10,599 nucleotides of DNA from Treponema sp. (lineage in GTDB: Bacteria; Spirochaetota; Spirochaetia; Treponematales; Breznakiellaceae). Positions 1 through 7,000 of the stretch are shown here, one piece after another. The stretch's first letter is position 1. Each line of letters opens with the position of its first letter. The stretch is taken from contig JAITNU010000097.1 of assembly GCA_031290325.1 (NCBI GenBank), forward strand, positions 1-10,599, in the 5' to 3' direction. The translations under genes were made by a program, and so were the position numbers. The notes under the pieces are model-generated. The model was not told the DNA's origin. It did no database searches and saw nothing but the letters and a program-made list of their open reading frames with translations.

Positions 1-132
1 ATTCAGCCACAGTAATAGCATATCATACAATAAAAACGGATCATCAAAAACCAACGATGCCGTCTCAAAACTTATGCGATGTTTTCGCTTATTGAGTTCG
101 TTCTTGTATAGCCAATCACTACTATTTGACAT
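1..132 (-). CDS. brnT: BrnT-family toxin (DUF497), N-terminal part, cut by the window edge
   Basis: Forty-four codons are open from an ATG at 132 to the window edge. The start is supported by an AGAGGA ribosome site at 138-143, five bases upstream. The protein reads NELNKRKHRISFETASLVF followed by DDP. This matches the N-terminal signature of BrnT (N-x-x-K-H-G-I-S-F-E-E-A-x-x-V-F-x-D-P), a RelE-fold ribonuclease toxin that cleaves RNA and is neutralised by the BrnA antitoxin. brnA normally lies just downstream, which here is outside the window. The segment after DDP is unusually hydrophobic (FLLYDMLLLWLN). That could mean an indel after about residue 37, since a shifted frame gives a more polar reading. 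Family assignment is fairly secure. Whether the gene is intact cannot be judged from this part. Confidence 0.7.
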   Translation of the reverse strand, partial: MSNSSDWLYKNELNKRKHRISFETASLVFDDPFLLYDMLLLWLN

Positions 133-160
133 AAAATTCCTCTTGACATAAAATTTCTCC
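127..160. repeat. 17-bp tandem duplication over the brnT ribosome binding site and start
   Basis: Two adjacent 17-bp units (127-143 and 144-160) agree at 15 of 17 positions. On the minus strand each unit carries a purine-rich Shine-Dalgarno stretch followed by TTTTATGTCA. The outer copy places AAGGAG (157-162) seven bases before an ATG at 149. Because 17 is not a multiple of three, that ATG reads a 25-codon out-of-frame ORF ending at 72, overlapping the brnT start at 132. Confidence 0.75.
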
Positions 161-188
161 TTTTTGCATTAAAAACCCGATAAAAGTC

Positions 189-217
189 TTGACATATTCC
201 GGCTATAGTATGATATT
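189..217 (+). promoter_or_regulatory. sigma70-type promoter upstream of the feoB remnant
   Basis: TTGACA at 189-194 is a perfect -35 box. A 17-bp spacer leads to GATATT at 212-217 (four of six -10 matches); TATTAT at 214-219 is an alternative -10 with a 19-bp spacer. The placement fits expression of the feoB remnant and the small gene behind it. It may be the original feoB promoter. Confidence 0.5.
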
Positions 218-234
218 ATTTTATATACATTACT

Positions 235-489
235 ATGAAACAAAATTTTGTGCCTTTAGAGTTGCCGGTACTCGCGGTCATGGGATGCAAAAATTCGGTA
301 TCCCCATCTCTCGATATACCTTCGGTTATAAGCGTTACAATAAGTCCAAAAACAACCGTCGTTGACAGAGAGACAACTCAGCCCACCATGACCCCCCTGG
401 TGGCCTTTGTGTTCATGCTCTTTACCTTGGTCATCCCTCCCTGCTTTGCGGCATTGGCCACCATGATAGGCACAGGAGGTTTAGGATGA
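235..489 (+). pseudogene. feoB: Remnant of ferrous iron permease FeoB (mostly C-terminal segment)
   Basis: An 84-codon frame from 235. From residue 52 it reads TPLVAFVFMLFTLVIPPC then FAALATM. This resembles the late FeoB segment with a hydrophobic run, PC and A-x-L-A-T, found in the membrane domain of the GTP-driven Fe(II) transporter. Intact FeoB has roughly 600-800 residues, and this frame also stops before the last membrane helix. Residues 12-20 (VLAVMGCKN) might be a relic of the N-terminal G1 loop, which would imply a large internal deletion, but that is uncertain because the GKS/T signature is absent. No Shine-Dalgarno site precedes 235. The stop overlaps the start of the next gene (ATGA), and that gene is a known feoB partner, which supports the call. 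Confidence 0.5.
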
Positions 490-686
490 ACGCCTTTGTT
501 GAACTGATGGTTATCATTGCCGTTGTTGCGTTGGCAGTGGCATTCCTGGTAGTGCGGCTCATAAAAACCCTGCGGGCAAAGCGGCCTGCCTGCTGTTCCT
601 GTTCATCGGGGGTGCCAACGAAAACCAGTGCAGCCTGTCCTCATTGCCGGAATGGCATACCCAAGCCACCGGGATCCACCGTATAA
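486..686 (+). CDS. FeoB-associated Cys-rich membrane protein
   Basis: A 66-residue protein starting at ATG 486, six bases after AGGAGG (474-479). Residues 4-27 form one hydrophobic membrane helix, followed by a basic stretch (RLIKTLRAKR) and then clustered cysteines: CCSCSS and later CPHC. A single helix plus Cys-rich tail is the layout of the small FeoB-associated family usually encoded right behind feoB. Its role is not well established and may concern Fe(II) handling at the membrane. It overlaps the stop of the feoB remnant by four bases, so the two were translationally coupled. The gene looks intact although its partner is broken. Another possibility is an unrelated Cys-rich membrane peptide, but the context argues against that. 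Confidence 0.65.
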   Translation: MNAFVELMVIIAVVALAVAFLVVRLIKTLRAKRPACCSCSSGVPTKTSAACPHCRNGIPKPPGSTV

Positions 687-702
687 AAAAGCCCTGATAC
701 CC

Positions 703-728
703 ATAGTGAGCAGCGCTCACTATTTTAA
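703..728 (+). terminator. Hairpin terminator between convergent genes
   Basis: A perfect 9-bp inverted repeat, ATAGTGAGC (703-711) and GCTCACTAT (715-723), with a 3-base loop, is followed by TTTT on the plus strand. It ends the feoB-remnant unit. It also contains the stop codon (720-722) of the convergent EIIA gene, so it may act on both sides, with an extra T-run for the minus strand at 685-690. Confidence 0.65.
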
Positions 729-1367
729 AAGTAGGGAATACACCTCCTGGGTGGTTCCTGCATCCAGGAGCGCGGTCCGGAGCGCCTGGTTTTTGAGGCG
801 GGCGCTGAAAAAAGAAAGGGTTTGCAGGTAGTAGGCATGCTGATTATAGGCGGCGGCAATCATAAAGAGCAGTCGAACCGGCTCGTCGTCCAGGGCTTGA
901 AAGTCAATAATCGCGGTCCGGCTGATTCCGACGGAAACCACCAGGTCCGTAATTGATGAAAGCCGGACATGAGGAATGGCAATGCCCCGGCCTATGGCAG
1001 TACTCATCAGTTCTTCCCGCTTGAGGATCTCGGTGGCCAATTCCTGACGGTTTTTTACCTGGGGAGCCTTGGCGATATTATCCGCCAGGACTAACAGGGC
1101 ATCCCGTTTGGTGGTATAATCAAGGAACATGATCCGGTCCGGGGAAATAACCGTGTCAAGCTGGATGGAGCCCAACTGGGGCGCCAATCGATTGCCCGCA
1201 AGCCGATCATTGACCCATTTTTCGATTTCCGATTGCTTGAAACGCCATACGGTTCCTATCTTCCCCGCAGGAATTTCTCCCTTTTGCGCCCAATCATATA
1301 CGGTCCGCTCCGAAACCCGCAGATATTTGGCAACTTCTTCTATGGTCAGGATATCACCCTCGATCAT
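720..1367 (-). CDS. HTH (excisionase/MerR-like) fused to PTS EIIA (PtsN-like) regulator
   Basis: A 215-residue protein. ATG 1367 is preferred because AAGGAG (1374-1379) lies six bases upstream; a GTG at 1373 would abut that site. About the first 55 residues form a helix-turn-helix of the excisionase/MerR type: LTIEEVAKYLRVSERTVYDW, then the wing KIGTVWRF. From about residue 70 a fructose/mannitol-type EIIA domain follows. GRGIAIPHVR carries the expected phospho-acceptor histidine (His133 from this start), and a second conserved His is in YNQHAYYL. PtsN-type EIIA proteins are phosphorylated by the PTS and act as regulators rather than in sugar uptake. The fusion suggests a DNA-binding or docking regulator gated by phosphorylation. 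It has its own promoter downstream of cdd. The domain call is firm; the target is unknown. Confidence 0.85.
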   Translation of the reverse strand: MIEGDILTIEEVAKYLRVSERTVYDWAQKGEIPAGKIGTVWRFKQSEIEKWVNDRLAGNRLAPQLGSIQLDTVISPDRIMFLDYTTKRDALLVLADNIAKAPQVKNRQELATEILKREELMSTAIGRGIAIPHVRLSSITDLVVSVGISRTAIIDFQALDDEPVRLLFMIAAAYNQHAYYLQTLSFFSARLKNQALRTALLDAGTTQEVYSLLLK

Positions 1368-1404
1368 TACCACTCCTTATGCATCCTTATATAACATTTT
1401 ATTA

Positions 1405-1434
1405 AATATAGCAATAAACCGTAAAATATGTCAA
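1405..1434 (-). promoter_or_regulatory. Promoter of the HTH-EIIA gene
   Basis: On the minus strand, TTGACA (1429-1434) is followed by an 18-bp spacer and TATATT (1405-1410, five of six matches). It lies between the cdd stop and the EIIA ribosome site and gives a leader of about 30 bases. The regulator can therefore be transcribed independently of cdd. Confidence 0.7.
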
Positions 1435-1443
1435 GCCCTTACA

Positions 1444-1857
1444 TTAAACGCGAGAAAATTGGTCATGGAGCGAATCGTAGGGGTACAGCGTTCCGATGGT
1501 GGTATCCACCCGATCCGGTCCGCTACCGCCAAAACGGACCAGAGCCTCGGAAGACATAAATTCGCTTAAGACTTGCCGGCAGGCCCCACAGGGTCCCACG
1601 GGCTTCATCGAATCAAGGGCGGCGATGGCTATGGCAATAAAAGAGCAGCTCCCTTTGCTAACACCCTGAACCAGCGCGCTTCGTTCCGCGCAGAGGGTAA
1701 GCCCGAAAGAGCGGTTCTCCACATTACACCCGGTATACACCGTTCCATCTTCGGCAAGGAGGGCCGCGCCCACCCGGAACCGGGAATAGGGCGCGTAGGC
1801 AAAACCTGCCGCGTGTTGGGCTTCCCGGAACAACCCGTCCAAATCAATTGCATGCAT
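1444..1857 (-). CDS. cdd: Cytidine deaminase
   Basis: Deaminates cytidine and deoxycytidine to uridine and deoxyuridine in pyrimidine salvage, in the cytoplasm. All homotetrameric CDA landmarks are present: YAPYSRFRVGAAL near the N terminus, GCNVEN for substrate binding, CAER with the first zinc cysteine and the catalytic glutamate, and PCGACRQ with the two remaining zinc cysteines. The 137-residue length is normal for the family. ATG 1857 is preferred because GGAGG (1865-1869) is seven bases upstream; ATG 1863, two codons earlier, would almost touch the ribosome site. The gene is upstream of the HTH-EIIA gene on the same strand with a short gap that holds a separate promoter. No residue is missing. 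Confidence 0.95.
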   Translation of the reverse strand: MHAIDLDGLFREAQHAAGFAYAPYSRFRVGAALLAEDGTVYTGCNVENRSFGLTLCAERSALVQGVSKGSCSFIAIAIAALDSMKPVGPCGACRQVLSEFMSSEALVRFGGSGPDRVDTTIGTLYPYDSLHDQFSRV

Positions 1858-1871
1858 ACTCATTCCTCCAA

Positions 1872-1900
1872 TTGACAGCGCATTTATCCCATTATATCAT
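1872..1900 (+). promoter_or_regulatory. Strong sigma70-type promoter of the dnaE operon
   Basis: TTGACA at 1872-1877, an exact 17-bp spacer, and TATCAT at 1895-1900 (five of six). It lies about 40 bases before the GTG of the first operon gene. No other convincing promoter appears before dnaE. Confidence 0.75.
1891..1896 (-). promoter_or_regulatory. -10 box for cdd
   Basis: On the minus strand this reads TATAAT, a perfect -10, about 20 bases before the cdd ribosome site. No good -35 is seen 16-18 bases upstream, only an A/T tract. It overlaps the -10 of the divergent plus-strand promoter. Confidence 0.45.
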
Positions 1901-1939
1901 AAGATGAAATAAAAAATTTTTGTGTACCAGGGGTTTTGA

Positions 1940-3031
1940 GTGCTGGAAGAAAAGAAAAAATATCTCATCGTACTGGGCATTACGATTTTTGTACTTTATA
2001 CGTTTATTGCCGCCCGGCCTATCCCCATAGAAACCATCCTGATCCCCCGGTGGTTTATTTCGCTGGAATCGACCTATCCCACGGGAACGGAGCAGGAGCC
2101 TCCCCCCGGGGAACTCTTCCCCTTCCAGTTGGGGAATCGTTTCGGCTATGTTGATAGGGAGGGCAATTTTACCATCAATCAGGTACGAAAAGGGTATGTA
2201 TCCTTATCCCGAGACCGGTGGGCAGAATATAACCCGGTCCCCGCGGCCATTGAGGTCCGGGATTCGGTTAATACGAGCCTATTAAAAATAGATGCGAGCC
2301 GGGGGTATCCCCTGTTTCTGGACGAGCGGATGTTTCTTATCGGTCATGAACAGAATTCCATTACCGCCCTGGATGACGGAGGGGCTGTTCTCTGGTCCTA
2401 TGATTTTGCGGCGCCCCTCACCACGATTGATGCCGCCGCCGGGTTGGTACTGGTCGGTTTATTGGATGGTACCGTAGAAGTCCTGGACAGTCAGGGCAAG
2501 CGCTTCTTTTTCTTTGAACCCGGCGGGTCCCGGCTTACGGTGATCCTGGGTTGTGCCTTATCAGAGGATGGTTCAAGACTGGCCCTCATTTCCGGGATTG
2601 ACGAGCAGCGGTTCCTGCTCTTGGAACGGATTGGGGATTCGGGAAATGTCGAATATAAGGTGATCTACCATGAGTTTTTGGGTGAAGGGTTCAGACGGCC
2701 CGTGCATGTTGGCTTTGTTGATAATGGTAGCCGGGTCGCCTTTGCGCGCCAAGGCGGGCTGGGGCTTTATGACATACATACCCGGACCGGTCTGAAAGTC
2801 CCCCTGAAAGGAGACATCATGGCCCTTGACGAAACCGGTAACGACCGGCTGCTGTTTATCCTCACTGCCCAGGCTTCCGGGGAGAAACGGCTGGCCGTTG
2901 TGGGGTTTCCCGGAACCCTCATCATCGAAGCTCCCTTTAAAAGTGAAACCCTCTTTCTTGGCCGCCAGGGTTCACAGCTCTATGTGGGAGGCAGTATGAC
3001 CTTGGCCGCCTTTGAAGTGGGCAAGCGGTAA
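1940..3031 (+). CDS. Membrane-anchored beta-propeller-like protein of unknown function
   Basis: A 363-residue protein with a GTG start preceded by AGGGG (1929-1933) at six bases. Residues 8-25 (YLIVLGITIFVLYTFIAA) form one N-terminal membrane helix after a Lys-rich cytoplasmic tip, so the rest is probably periplasmic. The body has repeated short beta-strand blades of the WD40/PQQ-like kind: ITALDDGGAVLWSYDF, GLLDGTVEVLDSQGKRFF, CALSEDGSRLALISG, VGFVDNGSRVAFARQGG and IMALDETGNDRLLF. This suggests a 6-7-bladed propeller that binds a partner rather than an enzyme; no catalytic motif is visible. It is first in a probable operon with an M23-like exported protein and dnaE, with a 22-bp gap to the next gene. 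A role in envelope or cell-wall organisation with its neighbour is inference only. Confidence 0.75.
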   Translation: MLEEKKKYLIVLGITIFVLYTFIAARPIPIETILIPRWFISLESTYPTGTEQEPPPGELFPFQLGNRFGYVDREGNFTINQVRKGYVSLSRDRWAEYNPVPAAIEVRDSVNTSLLKIDASRGYPLFLDERMFLIGHEQNSITALDDGGAVLWSYDFAAPLTTIDAAAGLVLVGLLDGTVEVLDSQGKRFFFFEPGGSRLTVILGCALSEDGSRLALISGIDEQRFLLLERIGDSGNVEYKVIYHEFLGEGFRRPVHVGFVDNGSRVAFARQGGLGLYDIHTRTGLKVPLKGDIMALDETGNDRLLFILTAQASGEKRLAVVGFPGTLIIEAPFKSETLFLGRQGSQLYVGGSMTLAAFEVGKR

Positions 3032-3053
3032 CCAGGGAGGCGTCGAGGTACCT

Positions 3054-3965
3054 ATGAAGGATCGAATACCTGCTTTGAGGCATGGGCCGACAAAACTGTA
3101 CACCTGCTTGGTCATCATTTGGGTGGTTGTGGTACATACCGTTAGTGTCCTGTATGCCATGGACTGGCCCTCGACCCAGGGGCGGATGGTCAACAATTTT
3201 GGATGGAATGATGAGGGAAGCCCCCTGTTGGGCATTGCCTTTGAAGCGGAAGGGGCGGTGCAGGCCGCCGAAATCGGAGAACTCCTCTTTATGCGGGATG
3301 GATTCGACACCGCTTCCCGGTTGCCTGCCCCGCTGGGTGCATGGATTGCTCTGGATCACGGGGACGGGCTTATCAGCATCTACAGCAATTTTCAGGATAC
3401 CGGCATACCGGCTGTTCCGAATATCGTTGAGAAAAACACCCCCCTTGCCATGGCAGGTCTTTCAGGCCGGTCCGCACGAAAAGGATTCCATTTTTTCCTG
3501 TTTGACCGGAAAGAACGCCGCTGGGTAAATCCCGCGATGATTATCGCCCCTCGCCCTGATACGCGGTCGCCGGTGATTCAATCAATACGGATGCAGGATA
3601 CCGCAGGAACAGTGATCGATCCTGCTCAAACAAGAACCATAAGCCAGGGCCGGTATCGGATTTTCGTAGCGGCCGTGGATACCTTGCTTTCCCCTAACGA
3701 AAGCCCCCTCGCGCCCTACCGGATCGTTTGTTCCGTCAATGGAAACGAAATCGGGACCCTGAACTTTGAGACCTACTCAGCCCGGGACGGGGTACTCATG
3801 GTGTATCGTAATGGCCTTGTGCCGGTGAAGCAGGTCTATGGTCCCTTCCCTGCCTTTGAGGTCGGTGAAACATGGTTTACCCGGGGACAGATAACCCTGG
3901 AAATAAGCGCCCAGGATATAATCGGTAATTCCCAAAGTGCCCAGTACCGGCTCACCGTGGAGTAA
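3054..3965 (+). CDS. Exported M23 (LytM)-like protein without zinc ligands
   Basis: A 303-residue protein. ATG 3054 is chosen because GAGG (3045-3048) lies five bases upstream and the start gives a clean signal segment: basic residues, then YTCLVIIWVVVVHTVSVLYA at about 15-34. A TTG at 3012 would overlap the preceding gene. Residues about 37-165 follow an M23 peptidase fold: NNFGW, AWIALDHGDGLISIYSNF, then VEKNTPLAMAGLSG, GFHFFLF and RWVNP. The H-x-x-x-D zinc motif is absent, the catalytic His of the usual Y-x-H-L is Asn (IYSNF), and of H-x-H only the second His (His146) remains. It is thus probably a non-catalytic LytM-type factor that binds peptidoglycan or regulates a hydrolase. The last 135 residues look like an Ig-like beta domain. 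It lies between the propeller gene and dnaE. Confidence 0.75.
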   Translation: MKDRIPALRHGPTKLYTCLVIIWVVVVHTVSVLYAMDWPSTQGRMVNNFGWNDEGSPLLGIAFEAEGAVQAAEIGELLFMRDGFDTASRLPAPLGAWIALDHGDGLISIYSNFQDTGIPAVPNIVEKNTPLAMAGLSGRSARKGFHFFLFDRKERRWVNPAMIIAPRPDTRSPVIQSIRMQDTAGTVIDPAQTRTISQGRYRIFVAAVDTLLSPNESPLAPYRIVCSVNGNEIGTLNFETYSARDGVLMVYRNGLVPVKQVYGPFPAFEVGETWFTRGQITLEISAQDIIGNSQSAQYRLTVE

Positions 3966-4030
3966 GGGGCAATGACCGGTACCGAACTACCGCTCCCCGG
4001 GAATTGTGCACCGCCGCCCCTATTCACAGG

Positions 4031-4058
4031 AAGGAGGCTTTGGGGGTATTATTATTAC
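4031..4058 (+). promoter_or_regulatory. Distant Shine-Dalgarno site and ATT triplet run before dnaE
   Basis: AAGGAGG (4031-4037) is a near-perfect ribosome site but is 21 bases from the conserved ATG at 4059. A G-run (4042-4046) and three TAT triplets plus TAC lie between. No in-frame start occurs closer to the site. Confidence 0.55.
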
Positions 4059-7000
4059 ATGAGCGATTTTGTTCACCTTCATGTCCATACGGATTATTCT
4101 CTTTTAGACGGCGCCGCTTCGGTGGAAACCCTCGCGGCCAAGGCAGCTTCCCTGGGTATGAAACATCTTGCCATCACCGATCACGGCAACATGTTCGGGG
4201 TCCTGAAATTCCGGGATGCCTGTGAAAAAAAGGGGATCCACCCCATCATTGGAAGCGAATTCTACATGGCCCCGGGTTCCCGGTTTAAGAAATCCGGTTC
4301 CGAACATGGCAACAAATACTACCATCTGGTACTCCTGGCCCGAAACGGCGAAGGGTATCAGACCCTGATAAAACTTTCATCCTATTCTTACACCGAAGGT
4401 TTCTATTATAAGCCCCGGATAGATGAGGAACTCCTCGTTAAGTACCATGAGGGGCTTATTGGGCTTTCCGCCTGCGTGGCCGGGGAAATCCCCAGTCTCA
4501 TCCTGGATGGTAACCTCAATGCCGCGGAAAAGCGTGCCCGGTGGTTCCGGGACCTCCTGGGGGAGGATAACTTTTACCTGGAACTCCAGGATCACCGGCT
4601 GGGCATTCAAAAAAAGGCGAATCCTGCAATCATCGACCTGGCGAAACGAACGGGCATTCCCCTGGTGGTAACCAATGACATACATTACCTTGAACGGGAG
4701 GACGCCCCTGCCCAGGACATCCTCCTCTGCATATCCACCCAGAAGAAGCGGAGCGAAGAAAAGCGGATGCGCTTCGAGACCGATGAGTTCTACTTTAAAA
4801 CCGGGGATGAGATGGCTGCCCTCTTCCCGGACTACCCGGAGGCGGTGAGCAATACGGTACGCATTGCCGAGCAGTGCGTAACGGAAATCCCCAAGCCCGG
4901 TCCCCTGCTCCCGGATTTCGAGATCCCCCAGGGCTTTTCCGATGCCAACGAATACCTGCGGCACCTCACCATGGAAGGACTGGTCCAGCGGTATCCCGAC
5001 CGAGTTGAAGCGGTCCGGGAACGGGCGGAATATGAACTGGACGTCATCATCAAGATGGGCTTTACCGGTTATTTCCTGATTGTGGCGGATTTCATCAACT
5101 GGGCCAAGGAGCATGGTATCGCCGTAGGCCCAGGCCGGGGTTCCGGCGCCGGGTCTATCGTGGCATACTCCCTCAAGATTACCAACATAGACCCCCTCAA
5201 GTACAACCTCCTCTTTGAACGCTTCCTCAACCCTGAACGGGTCTCCATGCCTGACTTTGACGTGGACTTCTGCAATGAAGGGCGGGAAGAGGTCATTGAC
5301 TATGTTACCAAGAAATACGGCCAGAACCGGGTAGGACAGATCGTCACGTTCGGAACCCTGAAGGCCCGTGCGGTGATCAAGGATGTGGCCAGGGTTCTGG
5401 AGATCAGCCTGGATGAGTCCAATATGATAGCCAAGCTCATCCCTGAAGACCCGAAAATGACCCTGGCCAAGGCATTTGAACAGGAACCGCGCTTAAAGGA
5501 ACTGGAAGGGGACCCCAAATACCAGGAGCTGTTCACCGTGGCCCGGCGGCTTGAAGGCAAGAACCGCCACAGCAGCCTCCACGCAGCAGGGATCGTCATC
5601 GGCAAGACAGACCTCACCGACTATGTGCCCCTCTGCTGGGACCCCAAAACCAAGGCCGTGGCCAGCCAGTACACCATGGACCTCATCGAAGACCAGGGCC
5701 TGGTGAAGATGGACTTCCTGGGTCTCAAGACCCTGGACCTCATCAAGAACACCGAGGACCTGGTTCGCCGGCGAGGCGGGAAATACGCACACTTCAGCAT
5801 AGACTCCATTTCCGATACTGATGAGACCACCTATAGGATGCTGGGAGAAGGAAAAAGCGCCGGAGTGTTCCAGTTTGAATCCGGAGGGATGCAGAAGATC
5901 CTGAAAGACGCCCAGCCAGGCAAGATTGAAGACCTCATTGCCTTAAACGCCCTCTACCGTCCGGGTCCCATGGATTATATTCCCCAGTTCATCGAATCCA
6001 AATGGGGCCGTCAGGCAATTGAGTACCCCGACCCCTGTCTGAAAGACATTCTGGAAGAGACCTACGGGGTCATTGTGTACCAGGAACAGGTCATGCAGGT
6101 GGCCCAGCAGATCGCCGGGTACAGTCTGGGGCAGGCTGATATCCTTCGCCGGGCCATGGGGAAGAAGAAAAAAGAGGTCATGGTCAAGGAGAAGGAGAAG
6201 TTTATTGCCGGAGCTACTGCACGGGGCTTTAAGGAACGGGATGCCGACCGGATCTTCGATATCCTGATTCCCTTTGCAGGGTACGGGTTCAACAAGAGCC
6301 ATGCCGCAGCCTATTCGGTGGTGGCCTATCAGACCGCCTATCTCAAGGCCAACTTCCCCGCGGAGTTCATGGCCGCCAACCTCACCAACGAAATAAGCCA
6401 CCCCGATAAGCTGCCGGTCTATATTGACGAGGCCCGGAAGATGGGTCTCTCCATTGATCCCCCGGACATCAACCGCTCAGAGGGTTATTTTTCCGTGGTA
6501 GATGGCCGCATTGTCTACGGATTTATGGGCATCAAGGGGCTGGGGGATGGTCCGGCAACGGAAATCGGGACATGCCGCGAAGCGGGGCCGTATAAGGACT
6601 TCATGGATTTCCTTAACCGGGTAACCATCAAGACCGTGGGCAAGAAGGTGGTAGAACTACTCATCCAAACCGGCGCCTTTGACGGCTTTGGCATGCACCG
6701 TTCAACCCTGGTGGAGAACCTGGAACGGGCTGTGGAGTGGGCGCAGAAGATCAAGGATGCCAAGCAATTCGGCCAAGCCAGCCTCTTTGACGCCACGGAT
6801 GAAAAGGAATATCCTGACTTTGATTTCGAGGAAAGCCCCGAATGGGACCGCATGGAAAAGCTCAGGATCGAAAATGAACTCCTGGGCTTTTACTTCTCAG
6901 GCCATCCCATGGATGACTATAAGGCGGCTTGGGAACAGAACGTAACTCTGGACCTGGCCCATTACGAAGACGCGGCAGACACCATGTATACCCTGGTAGG

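Noticed and set aside
3012..3053. Upstream TTG start for the M23-like protein
   Set aside because: It would overlap the preceding gene and place 14 extra residues before the signal segment; ATG 3054 has a well-spaced ribosome site.
3966..4019. GGGGC...GCCCC hairpin between the M23-like gene and dnaE as a terminator
   Set aside because: The stem is five bases with a loop of over 40 and no T-run follows.
3972..4058. In-frame 29-residue N-terminal extension of dnaE from ATG 3972
   Set aside because: The extra residues are Pro-rich and unlike any DnaE N terminus, and the AAGGGG before this ATG is only two bases away; the conserved family start is at 4059.
4377..5114. Long minus-strand frame of 245 codons inside dnaE
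   Set aside because: It is antisense to a highly conserved polymerase region, has no ribosome site, and is explained by GC-rich codon use of dnaE.
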